Positions 51,082-59,362 of a DNA stretch of 64,000 bases are shown here, piece by piece. Made by a program: the position numbers and the translations under genes. The stretch comes from Caloramator sp. E03 (GTDB taxonomy: Bacteria > Bacillota > Clostridia > Clostridiales > Caloramatoraceae): contig NZ_CP040093.1 in NCBI RefSeq assembly GCF_006016075.1, positions 124,001 through 188,000 on the forward strand. Direction: 5' to 3'. The notes under the pieces are model-generated. The model was not told the DNA's origin, ran no database searches, and saw only the letters and a program-made list of their open reading frames with translations. Each line of letters begins with the position of its first letter. The first letter of the stretch is position 1.

Positions 51082-51108
51082 ATATCGTATATTTTATAAT
51101 AAACTTTA
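51082..51108 (-). promoter_or_regulatory. Sigma-28 promoter of the flgM late operon
   Basis: On the minus strand TAAA (51105-51108), 15 bases and TACGATAT (51082-51089). It sits directly after the fliY terminator hairpin and about 40 bases before the flgM ATG. Confidence 0.75.
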
Positions 51109-51145
51109 TAAAGAGCCTGCAAGTTATTTCCCTTGCAGACTCTTT
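51109..51145 (-). terminator. Terminator overlapping the end of fliY
   Basis: AAGAGTCTGCAAG pairs with CTTGCAGGCTCTT (one G-U) around a loop that contains the fliY stop codon TAA. Only a short T-run follows (TTTAT), and that run leads directly into the -35 TAAA of the flgM promoter. Confidence 0.65.
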
Positions 51146-52200
51146 ACTCTGTCAGCATTACTAATTATGCTTGTTATTCTAACTCCAAAGTTTTCATCGA
51201 TTACAACAACTTCCCCTAATGCAACCTTTTTACCATTAACAAGTATTTCAACAGGCTCTTCAGTTAACTTATCAAGTTCAACTAACGAGCCTGGTCCCAT
51301 TTCAAGAATTTCCTTAATTGTCTTTTTACTTCTTCCAAGAACTACAGATATCTCAAGCGGGACATCAAGTATCAAATCTATGTTCTGCTTTTCGTGATTT
51401 GAAAGAGGTGTAAGTGGAGCAAATTTTGCCTTTTGCACATTAACCTGAGGCTCTATTTTTATCTCTTCTTCTTCAATTTCATAATTCTTATCATTTGGAG
51501 CTGAATTATTGGTAGCTTTATGTTCTCCTCCATTTATTGCAGCCTCATCACTTGCCCCTCCTGTCATCTTATCAACAATACTTCTTGCTGTTTCTATTGA
51601 TAATAAAAGCATAATCTGGCTATCGAGAAGATTTTCAATCGTTAACCTAAAAGCAATTTCAACTATATCTTCATCTGGATCCACATTATCAGATAAGGTT
51701 TTTGAATTATCATCCCATATTCTTGCAGTTGGAGGAGATATATTTACAGGAAGATTTAACATTGTTGAAAGAGATGTTGCTGCTGAACCTATCATCTGAT
51801 TCATAGCCTCTGAAACTGCACTTATTTCTATTTCCGAAAGTGTACTTCCTGTGTTTTCCCCACTGCCCCCCATCATTATATCTGCTATAACTGCCGCATC
51901 AGTTAACTTTATAAGTAAAAGGTTAGCACCTTTAAGATTTTCTGTATATAAAACTTCAAGAGATACTATTGGTACCTCAAATCTTTCTTTTATTTTATTA
52001 ATAGATGTTATACTTACCTTTGGCGTTGTAATATTTACCATTTTCCCAAGTATAGTTGAAAGAGCAGTTGATGCAGAACCCATGGCAATATTACCTACTT
52101 CCCCCAAAAGATCCTTATCACTATCGGATAGAGGGGAAGGTTTACTTACATTTCCAAGTAGTGCATCAATTTCTTCTTGAGAAAGCAAACCATCATACAT
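51124..52200 (-). CDS. fliY: FliY, rotor switch protein with CheC-like phosphatase and FliN domains
   Basis: A 358-residue fusion-type switch protein. It starts with a FliM-like CheY-P binding peptide (LLSQEEIDALLG), followed by a CheC-type domain with two phosphatase-like sites, GEVGNIAMGSASTAL and EAMNQMIGSAATSL. A charged linker (about 225-260) leads to a C-terminal SpoA/FliN domain: LDVPLEISVVLGRSKKTIKE. FliY builds the C ring with FliM and FliG and removes phosphate from CheY-P. No separate fliN is present. The start ATG overlaps the fliM stop (frame from 52212 also open). Confidence 0.95.
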   Translation of the reverse strand: MYDGLLSQEEIDALLGNVSKPSPLSDSDKDLLGEVGNIAMGSASTALSTILGKMVNITTPKVSITSINKIKERFEVPIVSLEVLYTENLKGANLLLIKLTDAAVIADIMMGGSGENTGSTLSEIEISAVSEAMNQMIGSAATSLSTMLNLPVNISPPTARIWDDNSKTLSDNVDPDEDIVEIAFRLTIENLLDSQIMLLLSIETARSIVDKMTGGASDEAAINGGEHKATNNSAPNDKNYEIEEEEIKIEPQVNVQKAKFAPLTPLSNHEKQNIDLILDVPLEISVVLGRSKKTIKEILEMGPGSLVELDKLTEEPVEILVNGKKVALGEVVVIDENFGVRITSIISNADRVKSLQGK

Positions 52201-53182
52201 TATCTTCCACATCCTTACCGATTATTTTTGCAATTTGTATTCCTATTTTTTTGCCTATAGTACCAGGATATACTTTAAAGTGATGACATCCTTCAATATA
52301 GTAATCTAACATGTCATTTGTTTTTTTATCTAAAGTTATACAGTCACCTACTGATAAAGATAAAAAATCTTCAACTGTAATATAGCTTTTGCCAAGTTGA
52401 GCAAAAGTGTCAACCTTAACCCCCATAATATTGGCCTGCATCATACTCTTATTTTCAACATCTTCTCTTCCTGTAACAGATGTTTTATATTGTATTATAA
52501 GTTTGTCCATATATTTTTCTAATGAAATATATGGAATACACATATTTAAAAAGCTTTGATTTTGTCCTATTTCAACTGACATTGTAACAAGCGCAACAGG
52601 CTCATTTGGTGCCATCACCTGATTTAATACAGGATTTGTTTCAAGGTTTTCAAATTTAACATCAACATCTATTATATCTTCCCATGCCATCTTTAAATTT
52701 TCAAGGAGCTTTAAATTTATTTTTTTCATTATGTTCTTTTCAATTTCAGTAAATTCTCTAATCTTTATTATGTTTTTACCGCTTCCTCCAAATAGTATTT
52801 CTAAAATTTGAAACACAAACTGCGGCCCTGTTTCAAACATCATTATTCCCGTAAAAGGCTCCAAAAAGAAACTTATAAGTATTGTTGGATTTGGAATTGA
52901 ATGTATAAATTCCTCAAATGTTATTTGTTCAGTTGAAATAACCTTAATCTGCACAGAGCTTCTAAGGTGTGCAGTAAGATAATTTGAAGCAATCCTTGCA
53001 AAGTTATCATGAACCATTTCAATAGTTCTTATATGTTCCTTAGAAAACTTATTTGGTCTTTTAAAATCGTACTTCCTAACCTTTTGCTTTTCTTCAAGAC
53101 CATGTTCTTCAAGGTTTAGTTCACCTGATGATAAGGCTGACAGCAGGGCATCTATTTCGTTTTGTGATAAAATTTCACCCAT
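52193..53182 (-). CDS. fliM: FliM, flagellar motor switch protein
   Basis: A 329-residue C-ring protein. The N-terminal CheY-P-binding peptide LSQNEIDALLSAL is intact. The middle CheC-like domain includes RRPNKFSKEHIRTIEMVHDN-like sequence (here KRPNKFSKEHIRTIEMVHD), and the C-terminal SpoA domain has SVGDCITLDKKTNDMLDYYI. It binds FliG and FliY and changes rotation on CheY-P binding. It overlaps fliY and is 10 bases after cheW. Confidence 0.96.
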   Translation of the reverse strand: MGEILSQNEIDALLSALSSGELNLEEHGLEEKQKVRKYDFKRPNKFSKEHIRTIEMVHDNFARIASNYLTAHLRSSVQIKVISTEQITFEEFIHSIPNPTILISFFLEPFTGIMMFETGPQFVFQILEILFGGSGKNIIKIREFTEIEKNIMKKINLKLLENLKMAWEDIIDVDVKFENLETNPVLNQVMAPNEPVALVTMSVEIGQNQSFLNMCIPYISLEKYMDKLIIQYKTSVTGREDVENKSMMQANIMGVKVDTFAQLGKSYITVEDFLSLSVGDCITLDKKTNDMLDYYIEGCHHFKVYPGTIGKKIGIQIAKIIGKDVEDNV

Positions 53183-53192
53183 ACTATTCCCC

Positions 53193-53588
53193 CTATCTTA
53201 AAACTAGCGTTTCTCCTTTTAACAGAGTTACAATATATTCATTAAAATTTATAACTCCTTTAACATATTCATTATCATTATCAACATTTTCTATCATATC
53301 ATCAGATATTTCTACAACCTCTTCTACTCCATCAACAATAAATCCCGCCTTTTCATCATCAATCTCAACAACTATTATATTTTCTTCTTGTCCTTGTTCT
53401 TCAATATTCATAAATGCCTTAAGATCTATTATTGTTATAATACTTCCTCTAAGGTTTGCCAAACCCTTTACATAATAGGGTGCAGTTGGAACCTTCGTTA
53501 TCCCCATCATCTTTTCAATTCCATGTACTATATCTGTTTCTAATGCATATCTCTCATTTCCTAAAGTAAAAATTACAATCTGCATCAT
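53193..53588 (-). CDS. cheW: CheW-type chemotaxis coupling protein (copy 2)
   Basis: A 131-residue CheW domain: FTLGNERYALETDIVHGIEK, VPTAPYYVKGLANLRGSIIT and the AGFIVDGVEEVVEIS segment. CheW bridges receptors and CheA. A second, less similar CheW gene opens the operon (58893). AGAGGTGG supports the tandem ATGs at 53588 and 53585; the longer TTG frame overlaps cheY. It lies between cheY and fliM, so signalling and motor switch genes are contiguous. Confidence 0.92.
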   Translation of the reverse strand: MMQIVIFTLGNERYALETDIVHGIEKMMGITKVPTAPYYVKGLANLRGSIITIIDLKAFMNIEEQGQEENIIVVEIDDEKAGFIVDGVEEVVEISDDMIENVDNDNEYVKGVINFNEYIVTLLKGETLVLR

Positions 53589-53595
53589 ACCACCT

Positions 53596-53955
53596 CTATC
53601 CAAGTACTTTCTTTAAAGCTTCAAGTACCCTCTCTGGCTGGAATGGCTTTACTATAAAATCTCTTGCACCAGATTTTATAGCCTCCATTACCATGGCCTG
53701 TTGTCCCATTGCTGAGCACATAATAATTTTTGCATTAGGATCTATTGCCTTTATCTGCTTAACAGCTTGTATTCCATCCATTTCAGGCATAGTTATATCC
53801 ATCGTTACTATATCTGGTTTTTCTGTTTTATATATTTCAATGGCTTTAATTCCATTAGAAGCTTCTCCTGCTATTTCATAGCCATTTTTAGTTAAAATAT
53901 CCTTTAACATCATTCTCATAAATGCTGCATCATCTACAATTAAAACTTTTGGCAT
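53596..53955 (-). CDS. cheY: CheY, chemotaxis response regulator
   Basis: A 119-residue receiver domain without an output domain. Acidic pocket residues are Asp8 and Asp9 (VLIVDDAAFMR). The phosphoacceptor is Asp53 in DIVTMDITMPEMDG. The Thr/Ser at MCSAMGQ and the Lys in FIVKPFQPERV complete the site. CheA~P phosphorylates it; it then binds FliM/FliY, and CheC and FliY dephosphorylate it. Confidence 0.96.
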   Translation of the reverse strand: MPKVLIVDDAAFMRMMLKDILTKNGYEIAGEASNGIKAIEIYKTEKPDIVTMDITMPEMDGIQAVKQIKAIDPNAKIIMCSAMGQQAMVMEAIKSGARDFIVKPFQPERVLEALKKVLG

Positions 53956-53969
53956 TTTTTATCCTCCTT

Positions 53970-54566
53970 TTATAATCCAAGATTATTTAATATTTTTTTT
54001 AATGATCCAGGCTTTGGTATAAAGAAAAAATTAGTTTCTTTTTCAGTTCCATCTTGAATAAAATTTGTATCAATAGATAAAACATAGTCACTATATTGTT
54101 CAGCATCTAAAAATGTACTACTAAGTATCGCCCCAAGCATGTCCATTGTTATTGCCGGAACGGAAGTAAGAAGGCTTAATCCTGTTAATCTACTAATAGC
54201 ATTTATATAAGAATTTCCCATAATATTTCCTATTTCCTGATAAGCTGAAATATATATATCTTCAGTTACATCATCAAAACCTGCAAGAAGCATTTTAGTA
54301 ATATCCTTTGCTGTTTCATTATTCATTACAAAGAGTATGTTACCAGGGGCATCTCCATATACCTTTAACATTACAGCAATAACAGGCTCCTCTTCTTTTC
54401 CGGCTTCTTCAATTGTAGTTTCAAAGGGAAGTATGTTAACTTTTGGCACAGTCATATCAATCTTTTTATTTAGCATTTGGGATAGAGCCGTTGCTGCATT
54501 ACCTGAGCCAATGTTCCCCACTTCCTTTAAAGCATCAATCTGTATTTCATTTAAATTTCTTTCCAA
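53970..54566 (-). CDS. cheC: CheC, CheY-P phosphatase
   Basis: A 198-residue CheC with both catalytic E/N pairs: LKEVGNIGSGNAATALSQML and YQEIGNIMGNSYINAISRL. CheC in Bacillus dephosphorylates CheY-P and binds CheD, forming a feedback on receptor deamidation; cheD is in the same operon. The frame extends to 54596, but GTAGGTGAT and the TTG at 54566 (MERNLNEIQID) make a better start, 14 bases inside the end of cheA. Confidence 0.93.
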   Translation of the reverse strand: MERNLNEIQIDALKEVGNIGSGNAATALSQMLNKKIDMTVPKVNILPFETTIEEAGKEEEPVIAVMLKVYGDAPGNILFVMNNETAKDITKMLLAGFDDVTEDIYISAYQEIGNIMGNSYINAISRLTGLSLLTSVPAITMDMLGAILSSTFLDAEQYSDYVLSIDTNFIQDGTEKETNFFFIPKPGSLKKILNNLGL

Positions 54567-54579
54567 TTTATCACCTACT

Positions 54580-56550
54580 TTACACAAATGCTGCAACGTT
54601 TAGTATCAATGTTACAAGACCATCCCCAAGTATCGTAGCACCTACATATTCTTTTAAGCTTTGCAATGTCCTTCCTATTTGTTTTATTACTATTTCCTGC
54701 TGACCCAAAAGAGAATCAACTAAAAGCCCTGCTGTTTTATCCCCTACCTTCACAATAACTATATATTTTTGCTTCAAATCTTCTTCCATCAAATTTAATT
54801 TCTTTGAGAGATTTATAACCGGAATTATATTATCCCTATATACTATAACATCCTTTTTATTTGTCTTTTTGATTTCATCTACATTCATAGTTATAACTTT
54901 TTCAATAAAACCAAGGGATATTGCAAAAGTTTCTCCTCCTACTTTAACAAGAAGTGCTTGGATTATGGATAATGTCAGCGGCAGCCTTATAATAAAGGCT
55001 GTACCTTTATTTGGCTCACTCATTACATCAACAGTTCCTCCAAGTGAGGAAATCTTAGTCCTAACAACATCCATTCCAACTCCTCTTCCTGATATATCGG
55101 TAACTTTATCGCTTGTACTAAACCCCTGCATAAATATGAGATTCCTAATATCTGCTGTACTCATTCCCTCTATATCTATCCCTAACTTTTTAGCCTTATT
55201 TTTAATTTTATCTATATCAAGGCCTCTTCCATCATCTTCAACCTTTATTACAGCTTTATTACCCTCTTGATATGCCATAAGCTTTATAATTCCCTTTGGG
55301 CTCTTTCCTTTTTTAATTCTTTCTTCAACAGGTTCAATTCCATGATCAGCTGCATTTCTTATAAGGTGCATTATTGGTTCACCAATTTCATCAATAACTG
55401 TCCTGTCAAGTTCTGTATCCTCACCCTCAATGATAAGCTCAATATCCTTATTTAATTCCTTTGAAAGGTCTCTTACTGTTCTTGGAAATCTGTTAAATAC
55501 CTTTTCAATTGGAAGCATCCTGACCTTCATAACAAGATCCTGAAGATCTGATGTTATTCTCCCCACCTGCTCTAGTGTTTCATGAAGTTCTGTCATTTTT
55601 AAATCGCTACTTATCTGCTCAAGCCTTGTTCTATGCATTACAAGTTCCCCGACAAGGTTCATAAACTTATCTAGCCTTTCAAGATCTACTCTAATTGACT
55701 GATGAGACTTTTTACTTATTTTTTCCTCATCTTTATCCTTATTTTTATTACCATTCTCTTCAATGTTTTCAGCTTCAACATCTAAAGTTGCAGCTGTCTC
55801 AGCTTTTATTTTACTTTCTAACTCAACTACTTCAACTTTTTCTATCTCTGAAATATTCTTAACAAGTTTTTTAATATCATCTATCTTCTTTTCAGTAATA
55901 AGTATAATACTAAACTCCCTATCAAAATTTTCCTGTTCTAAATCCTCAACAGAAGGAACAACTTTAATAAGTTCTCCTGCTTCTTCTAATGTTTTATAAA
56001 CCAAAAATGCCCTTGCTGATTTTAAAACACAATCTTTATAAAGAGTAGTATCAACCTTATATATATTATAGTTTTTACTTTTTGCTTGCCTAATAATTTC
56101 ATTGTCGTACTCATTAAGTTCATATACTATATTGTTTGTATCATTTTTTTCTTTTTCCTCTGTAGCTGAACCTATATTATATACGTTATCAAGCATATCA
56201 ATCAATTCTTTTGTATCGAAATTTTTATTGTCACCATTTTGGATATTGTTAATCATATTTTCAAGAGCATCAACACACTTAAAAAGTACGCTTATAATAT
56301 CTGATGTAACTTTTAACTCATCATTTCTAAATTTATCAAGAACATTTTCCATCTTATGAGTAAGATCTGCAATATCATTAAAGCCCATACTACCAGCCAT
56401 ACCTTTTAAAGTATGAGCAGCTCTAAATATAGAATTAATTGTTTCCTTCTCATCAGGATTTTTTTCAAGAGCCAAAATACCATCATTAAGGTATTGCAAA
56501 TTTTCAACAGACTCTTCAAGAAACATATCAAGATATTGGGACATATCCAT
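54580..56550 (-). CDS. cheA: CheA, chemotaxis histidine kinase
   Basis: A 656-residue multidomain kinase. The HPt domain has phospho-His46 in FRAAHTLKGMAGSMGF. A CheY-binding P2-like region spans about 180-260, an acidic linker follows, then the P3 dimerisation segment (VDLERLDKFMNLVGELVMHR). The ATPase domain shows IRNAADHGIEPVEERIKKGK and SGRGVGMDVVRTKISSLGG, and P5 is CheW-like. A longer frame opens at 56655, but GGGAGG selects the ATG at 56550, one base after the cheR stop. Confidence 0.97.
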   Translation of the reverse strand: MDMSQYLDMFLEESVENLQYLNDGILALEKNPDEKETINSIFRAAHTLKGMAGSMGFNDIADLTHKMENVLDKFRNDELKVTSDIISVLFKCVDALENMINNIQNGDNKNFDTKELIDMLDNVYNIGSATEEKEKNDTNNIVYELNEYDNEIIRQAKSKNYNIYKVDTTLYKDCVLKSARAFLVYKTLEEAGELIKVVPSVEDLEQENFDREFSIILITEKKIDDIKKLVKNISEIEKVEVVELESKIKAETAATLDVEAENIEENGNKNKDKDEEKISKKSHQSIRVDLERLDKFMNLVGELVMHRTRLEQISSDLKMTELHETLEQVGRITSDLQDLVMKVRMLPIEKVFNRFPRTVRDLSKELNKDIELIIEGEDTELDRTVIDEIGEPIMHLIRNAADHGIEPVEERIKKGKSPKGIIKLMAYQEGNKAVIKVEDDGRGLDIDKIKNKAKKLGIDIEGMSTADIRNLIFMQGFSTSDKVTDISGRGVGMDVVRTKISSLGGTVDVMSEPNKGTAFIIRLPLTLSIIQALLVKVGGETFAISLGFIEKVITMNVDEIKKTNKKDVIVYRDNIIPVINLSKKLNLMEEDLKQKYIVIVKVGDKTAGLLVDSLLGQQEIVIKQIGRTLQSLKEYVGATILGDGLVTLILNVAAFV

Positions 56551-56551
56551 A

Positions 56552-57328
56552 TTAATTACCTCCCGGTTTTTGGTATATAAATGTTCCAGCTTTTTCAAAA
56601 CCAAGCTCTCTGTAATTGAAAATACTCTCTGTTGCCCCAACAAATAGTAGAGCACCAGGCTTCATGCTATTATAAAATTTCTTATATATTTTATCCTTTG
56701 TTTCCTGTGTAAAATATATAACAACATTTCTACACACTATAAGATCAAAATTTGATTCGTAGCTTTCTAAAATCAAATCATGCCTTTTAAATCTTACCCT
56801 CTGTTTTATGTAATCGCTTATAATGTAATTTCCATTTTCTATTTTAAAATATTTATCTATCAAATCCTTGTCTACATTTTTTACATCGTTTTTTGTATAT
56901 ATTCCTTTTTTAGCAACCTCAAGTATTGTTGTATCTATATCAGTTGCAAGTATATCATGTATTTTGTTTGGAGTTAACCTATCCATAATAATTGAAAGGG
57001 TATATGGCTCTGCTCCATTAGAGCAAGCAGCACTCCATATCTTTAAAATATTTTTTTCAGGTTTTAATATGTCCTTAATTTTTTTCTCAAGTTCTAAAAA
57101 CATTTCTTTATTTCTAAAAAACTCTGAAACATTTATAGTCAAATAATCCTTAAACTTTTTGTTAATATTTAAATCTTTTTTTAATATATGTATAAAATCC
57201 TCTGTACTTTCAGCACCAACCCTTGACATAAAACTTTCTACTCTTCTTATAAGCTGCTTTGACTTATATGCTTTAAGGTCAACTCCATATTCCTTTAATA
57301 CATAATCATCTATCTTAGCAAAATCCAT
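56552..57328 (-). CDS. cheR: CheR, chemoreceptor methyltransferase
   Basis: A 258-residue SAM-dependent glutamate methyltransferase. The helical N-terminal domain contains INVSEFFRNKEMFLELEKKI, and the SAM site has IWSAACSNGAEPYTLSIIMD (motif I). ATDIDTTILEVAKKG and FDLIVCRNVVIYFTQETKDK complete the core. It adds methyl groups to receptor glutamates, opposing CheB. No receptor gene is in the window. It lies 1 base before cheA and 1 base after cheB. Confidence 0.95.
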   Translation of the reverse strand: MDFAKIDDYVLKEYGVDLKAYKSKQLIRRVESFMSRVGAESTEDFIHILKKDLNINKKFKDYLTINVSEFFRNKEMFLELEKKIKDILKPEKNILKIWSAACSNGAEPYTLSIIMDRLTPNKIHDILATDIDTTILEVAKKGIYTKNDVKNVDKDLIDKYFKIENGNYIISDYIKQRVRFKRHDLILESYESNFDLIVCRNVVIYFTQETKDKIYKKFYNSMKPGALLFVGATESIFNYRELGFEKAGTFIYQKPGGN

Positions 57329-57329
57329 T

Positions 57330-58385
57330 TTAAACCCTCCTGACCATGTTAATAATTTTATCAGCTATTTTGCCATCAGGAAGGACCTCATCAACACATC
57401 CAGTTTCAAAAGCAGCCTTTGGCATACCATAAACTATCGATGTAGCTTCATCCTGAGCTATAACATATCCTCCCAATGATTTTATAAACTTAACTCCTTC
57501 AGCTCCGTCTTTCCCCATGCCTGTAAATATACAACATAATATGTTTCCTTTATAATATTCCCCAGCAGAAATAAAAAGCTTATCGACGGCTGGTCTTACT
57601 CCATGAATTGGAGGAGATAAATCAAGATGAATTTTTTCATTTTTTACCATAAGATGATATCCTCCTGGGGCAATATATACAATGTTATTTAAAACATCTT
57701 CATTATCCTTTGCTTCAACAACTTTAATTAAACTATTTTTATCAAGCCTTTCAGCAAAAGCCTTAGTAAAACCTTGTGGCATGTGCTGTACAACAAAAAC
57801 AGGAACTCCTAAATCATTAGGAAGTTTAGTTATCACATCATATAAAACTCTCGGCCCACCAGTTGAGGCTCCAAGTAGTACAGCATTTATTTTGTTTGTC
57901 TTATATTTACTTACATTAGAAGTGATTTCAATTCTATCTGATGTATTATATAATAAATTTTGTCTTTTTTTTCTCGCATTAAACGAAAACTTAGCATATC
58001 TTATCTTTTCTATAAGCTCGTCTTTTACCTTTTCGATGTCTAAAGAAATAGATCCTGATGGCTTTTGAACAAAATCAAAAGCTCCATTGTATAATGCTTC
58101 AATCGTAGCCTTTGATCCATCGTAAGTTAAGCTACTTAACATTATAACCTGTATTCCTTCAATACTTTTAATTTCTTTTAATGCCTCAAGACCATTTACC
58201 TTAGGCATTTCAATATCTAATGTTACAACATCTGGCTTTAAACTTTTTGCTTTACTTATTGCCTCCTCTCCATTCTTTGCAGTATCAATAACTTTCATGT
58301 CAGGCTGGCTATTTAGCATATCTGAGATCATTTTTCTCATGAACGCCGAATCATCAACCACAAGAACCTTTATGTAATCTATCAT
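57330..58385 (-). CDS. cheB: CheB, receptor methylesterase/deamidase response regulator
   Basis: A 351-residue protein: receiver domain (1-120) with Asp57 in DVVTLDIEMPKVNG, a linker, and a catalytic domain with the triad Ser in LGASTGGPRV, His in VVQHMPQGFT and Asp in FTGMGKDGAEGVKF. CheA phosphorylates the receiver and frees the esterase, which removes methyl groups from receptors. Gaps to cheD and cheR are 2 and 1 bases. Confidence 0.96.
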   Translation of the reverse strand: MIDYIKVLVVDDSAFMRKMISDMLNSQPDMKVIDTAKNGEEAISKAKSLKPDVVTLDIEMPKVNGLEALKEIKSIEGIQVIMLSSLTYDGSKATIEALYNGAFDFVQKPSGSISLDIEKVKDELIEKIRYAKFSFNARKKRQNLLYNTSDRIEITSNVSKYKTNKINAVLLGASTGGPRVLYDVITKLPNDLGVPVFVVQHMPQGFTKAFAERLDKNSLIKVVEAKDNEDVLNNIVYIAPGGYHLMVKNEKIHLDLSPPIHGVRPAVDKLFISAGEYYKGNILCCIFTGMGKDGAEGVKFIKSLGGYVIAQDEATSIVYGMPKAAFETGCVDEVLPDGKIADKIINMVRRV

Positions 58386-58387
58386 AT

Positions 58388-58876
58388 CTACAACTCCTTT
58401 ATTTCTCTACCTACCGTCCTTATATATACCTTCATAGTATCAGACTCAACAATCATGGTTCTTCCAAAGTTTCCACCTAAATCCTCTGCTAAAATAGGTA
58501 TGTTATACTCTTCAAGTACTTTTTTAACAGCTACCCCGTTTCTTACACCAATATCCATAATTGAATTTTTATCGGGGAATGAAAACATACTTGCTCCACC
58601 TGCAATCTTAGATTTTAGATATCGCTCTTTGGCACCCATTTGTTTTAATTTATCTATTAATATTGGTATCGCCTTATCTGCAAACTTCATTGGATTGCTC
58701 TGATTAGTAAAGCCACTACTATCTGGAAGCATTATATGTGCAAGACCTGCTACTTTATTAACACTATCATAAATAGCAATTCCCACACAAGAACCAAGCC
58801 CCAAAGTTATAAGCCTGTCTGGAGGAGTTGCAACATTTAAATCACCTATTCCTACCTTAATTTCCCTAACCTCCAT
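58388..58876 (-). CDS. cheD: CheD, receptor glutamine deamidase
   Basis: A 162-residue CheD with the catalytic cysteine in LGLGSCVGIAIYD and histidine in AGLAHIMLPDS. The SKIAGGASMF stretch and GGNFGRTMIVESD near the end are typical. CheD deamidates receptor glutamines and is regulated by CheC binding; both genes are in this operon, an adaptation set shared by Bacillus and Clostridia. Confidence 0.95.
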   Translation of the reverse strand: MEVREIKVGIGDLNVATPPDRLITLGLGSCVGIAIYDSVNKVAGLAHIMLPDSSGFTNQSNPMKFADKAIPILIDKLKQMGAKERYLKSKIAGGASMFSFPDKNSIMDIGVRNGVAVKKVLEEYNIPILAEDLGGNFGRTMIVESDTMKVYIRTVGREIKEL

Positions 58877-58892
58877 AATATCTCTCCATCTA

Positions 58893-59354
58893 TTACTGCA
58901 TTATTGAATTTAAAACATTTATATCATCTTTTGAAAGAATATTTTCAGTATTAATTAATATAATTATCCTCTCATTTAATTTTACAATACCACTTACATA
59001 TTTGTTCGTTATTCCTTTTACAATATCTGGTGCATCCTCAATAATATCTCCATTAATATCAGTAACTTCTGAGACATTATCAACAATAAGTCCTGCCTTT
59101 TTATCTGCATTTTTAACAACTATTATCTTCTTATCGGAATTTGTATTTGTTTCATTAAGATTAAATCTTTTTATAACATCTATAATTGGTATTATTTTCC
59201 CTTCATATTTTATTACTCCTTTAACATAAGAAGGAGCCTCTGGAACTTTAACTGGCTCTGTATATCCGAGTATTCTCTCAACTTGAAAAATATCTGTTGC
59301 AAACTCTTCTCCATTAATACTAAACACTACAATCTTTCTTTCCTTTGACATCAT
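58893..59354 (-). CDS. cheW: CheW-type coupling protein (copy 1)
   Basis: A 153-residue CheW: FSINGEEFATDIFQVERILG, VPEAPSYVKGVIKYEGKIIP and KAGLIVDNVSEVTDINGDII. It differs clearly from the CheW at 53193 in length and sequence, so the two may serve different receptor groups, or one may be CheV-like without its receiver domain. The start is one of two adjacent ATGs (59354 or 59351) after AGAGGTG. It follows the DUF342 gene by 8 bases. Confidence 0.92.
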   Translation of the reverse strand: MMSKERKIVVFSINGEEFATDIFQVERILGYTEPVKVPEAPSYVKGVIKYEGKIIPIIDVIKRFNLNETNTNSDKKIIVVKNADKKAGLIVDNVSEVTDINGDIIEDAPDIVKGITNKYVSGIVKLNERIIILINTENILSKDDINVLNSIMQ

Positions 59355-59362
59355 ATCACCTC

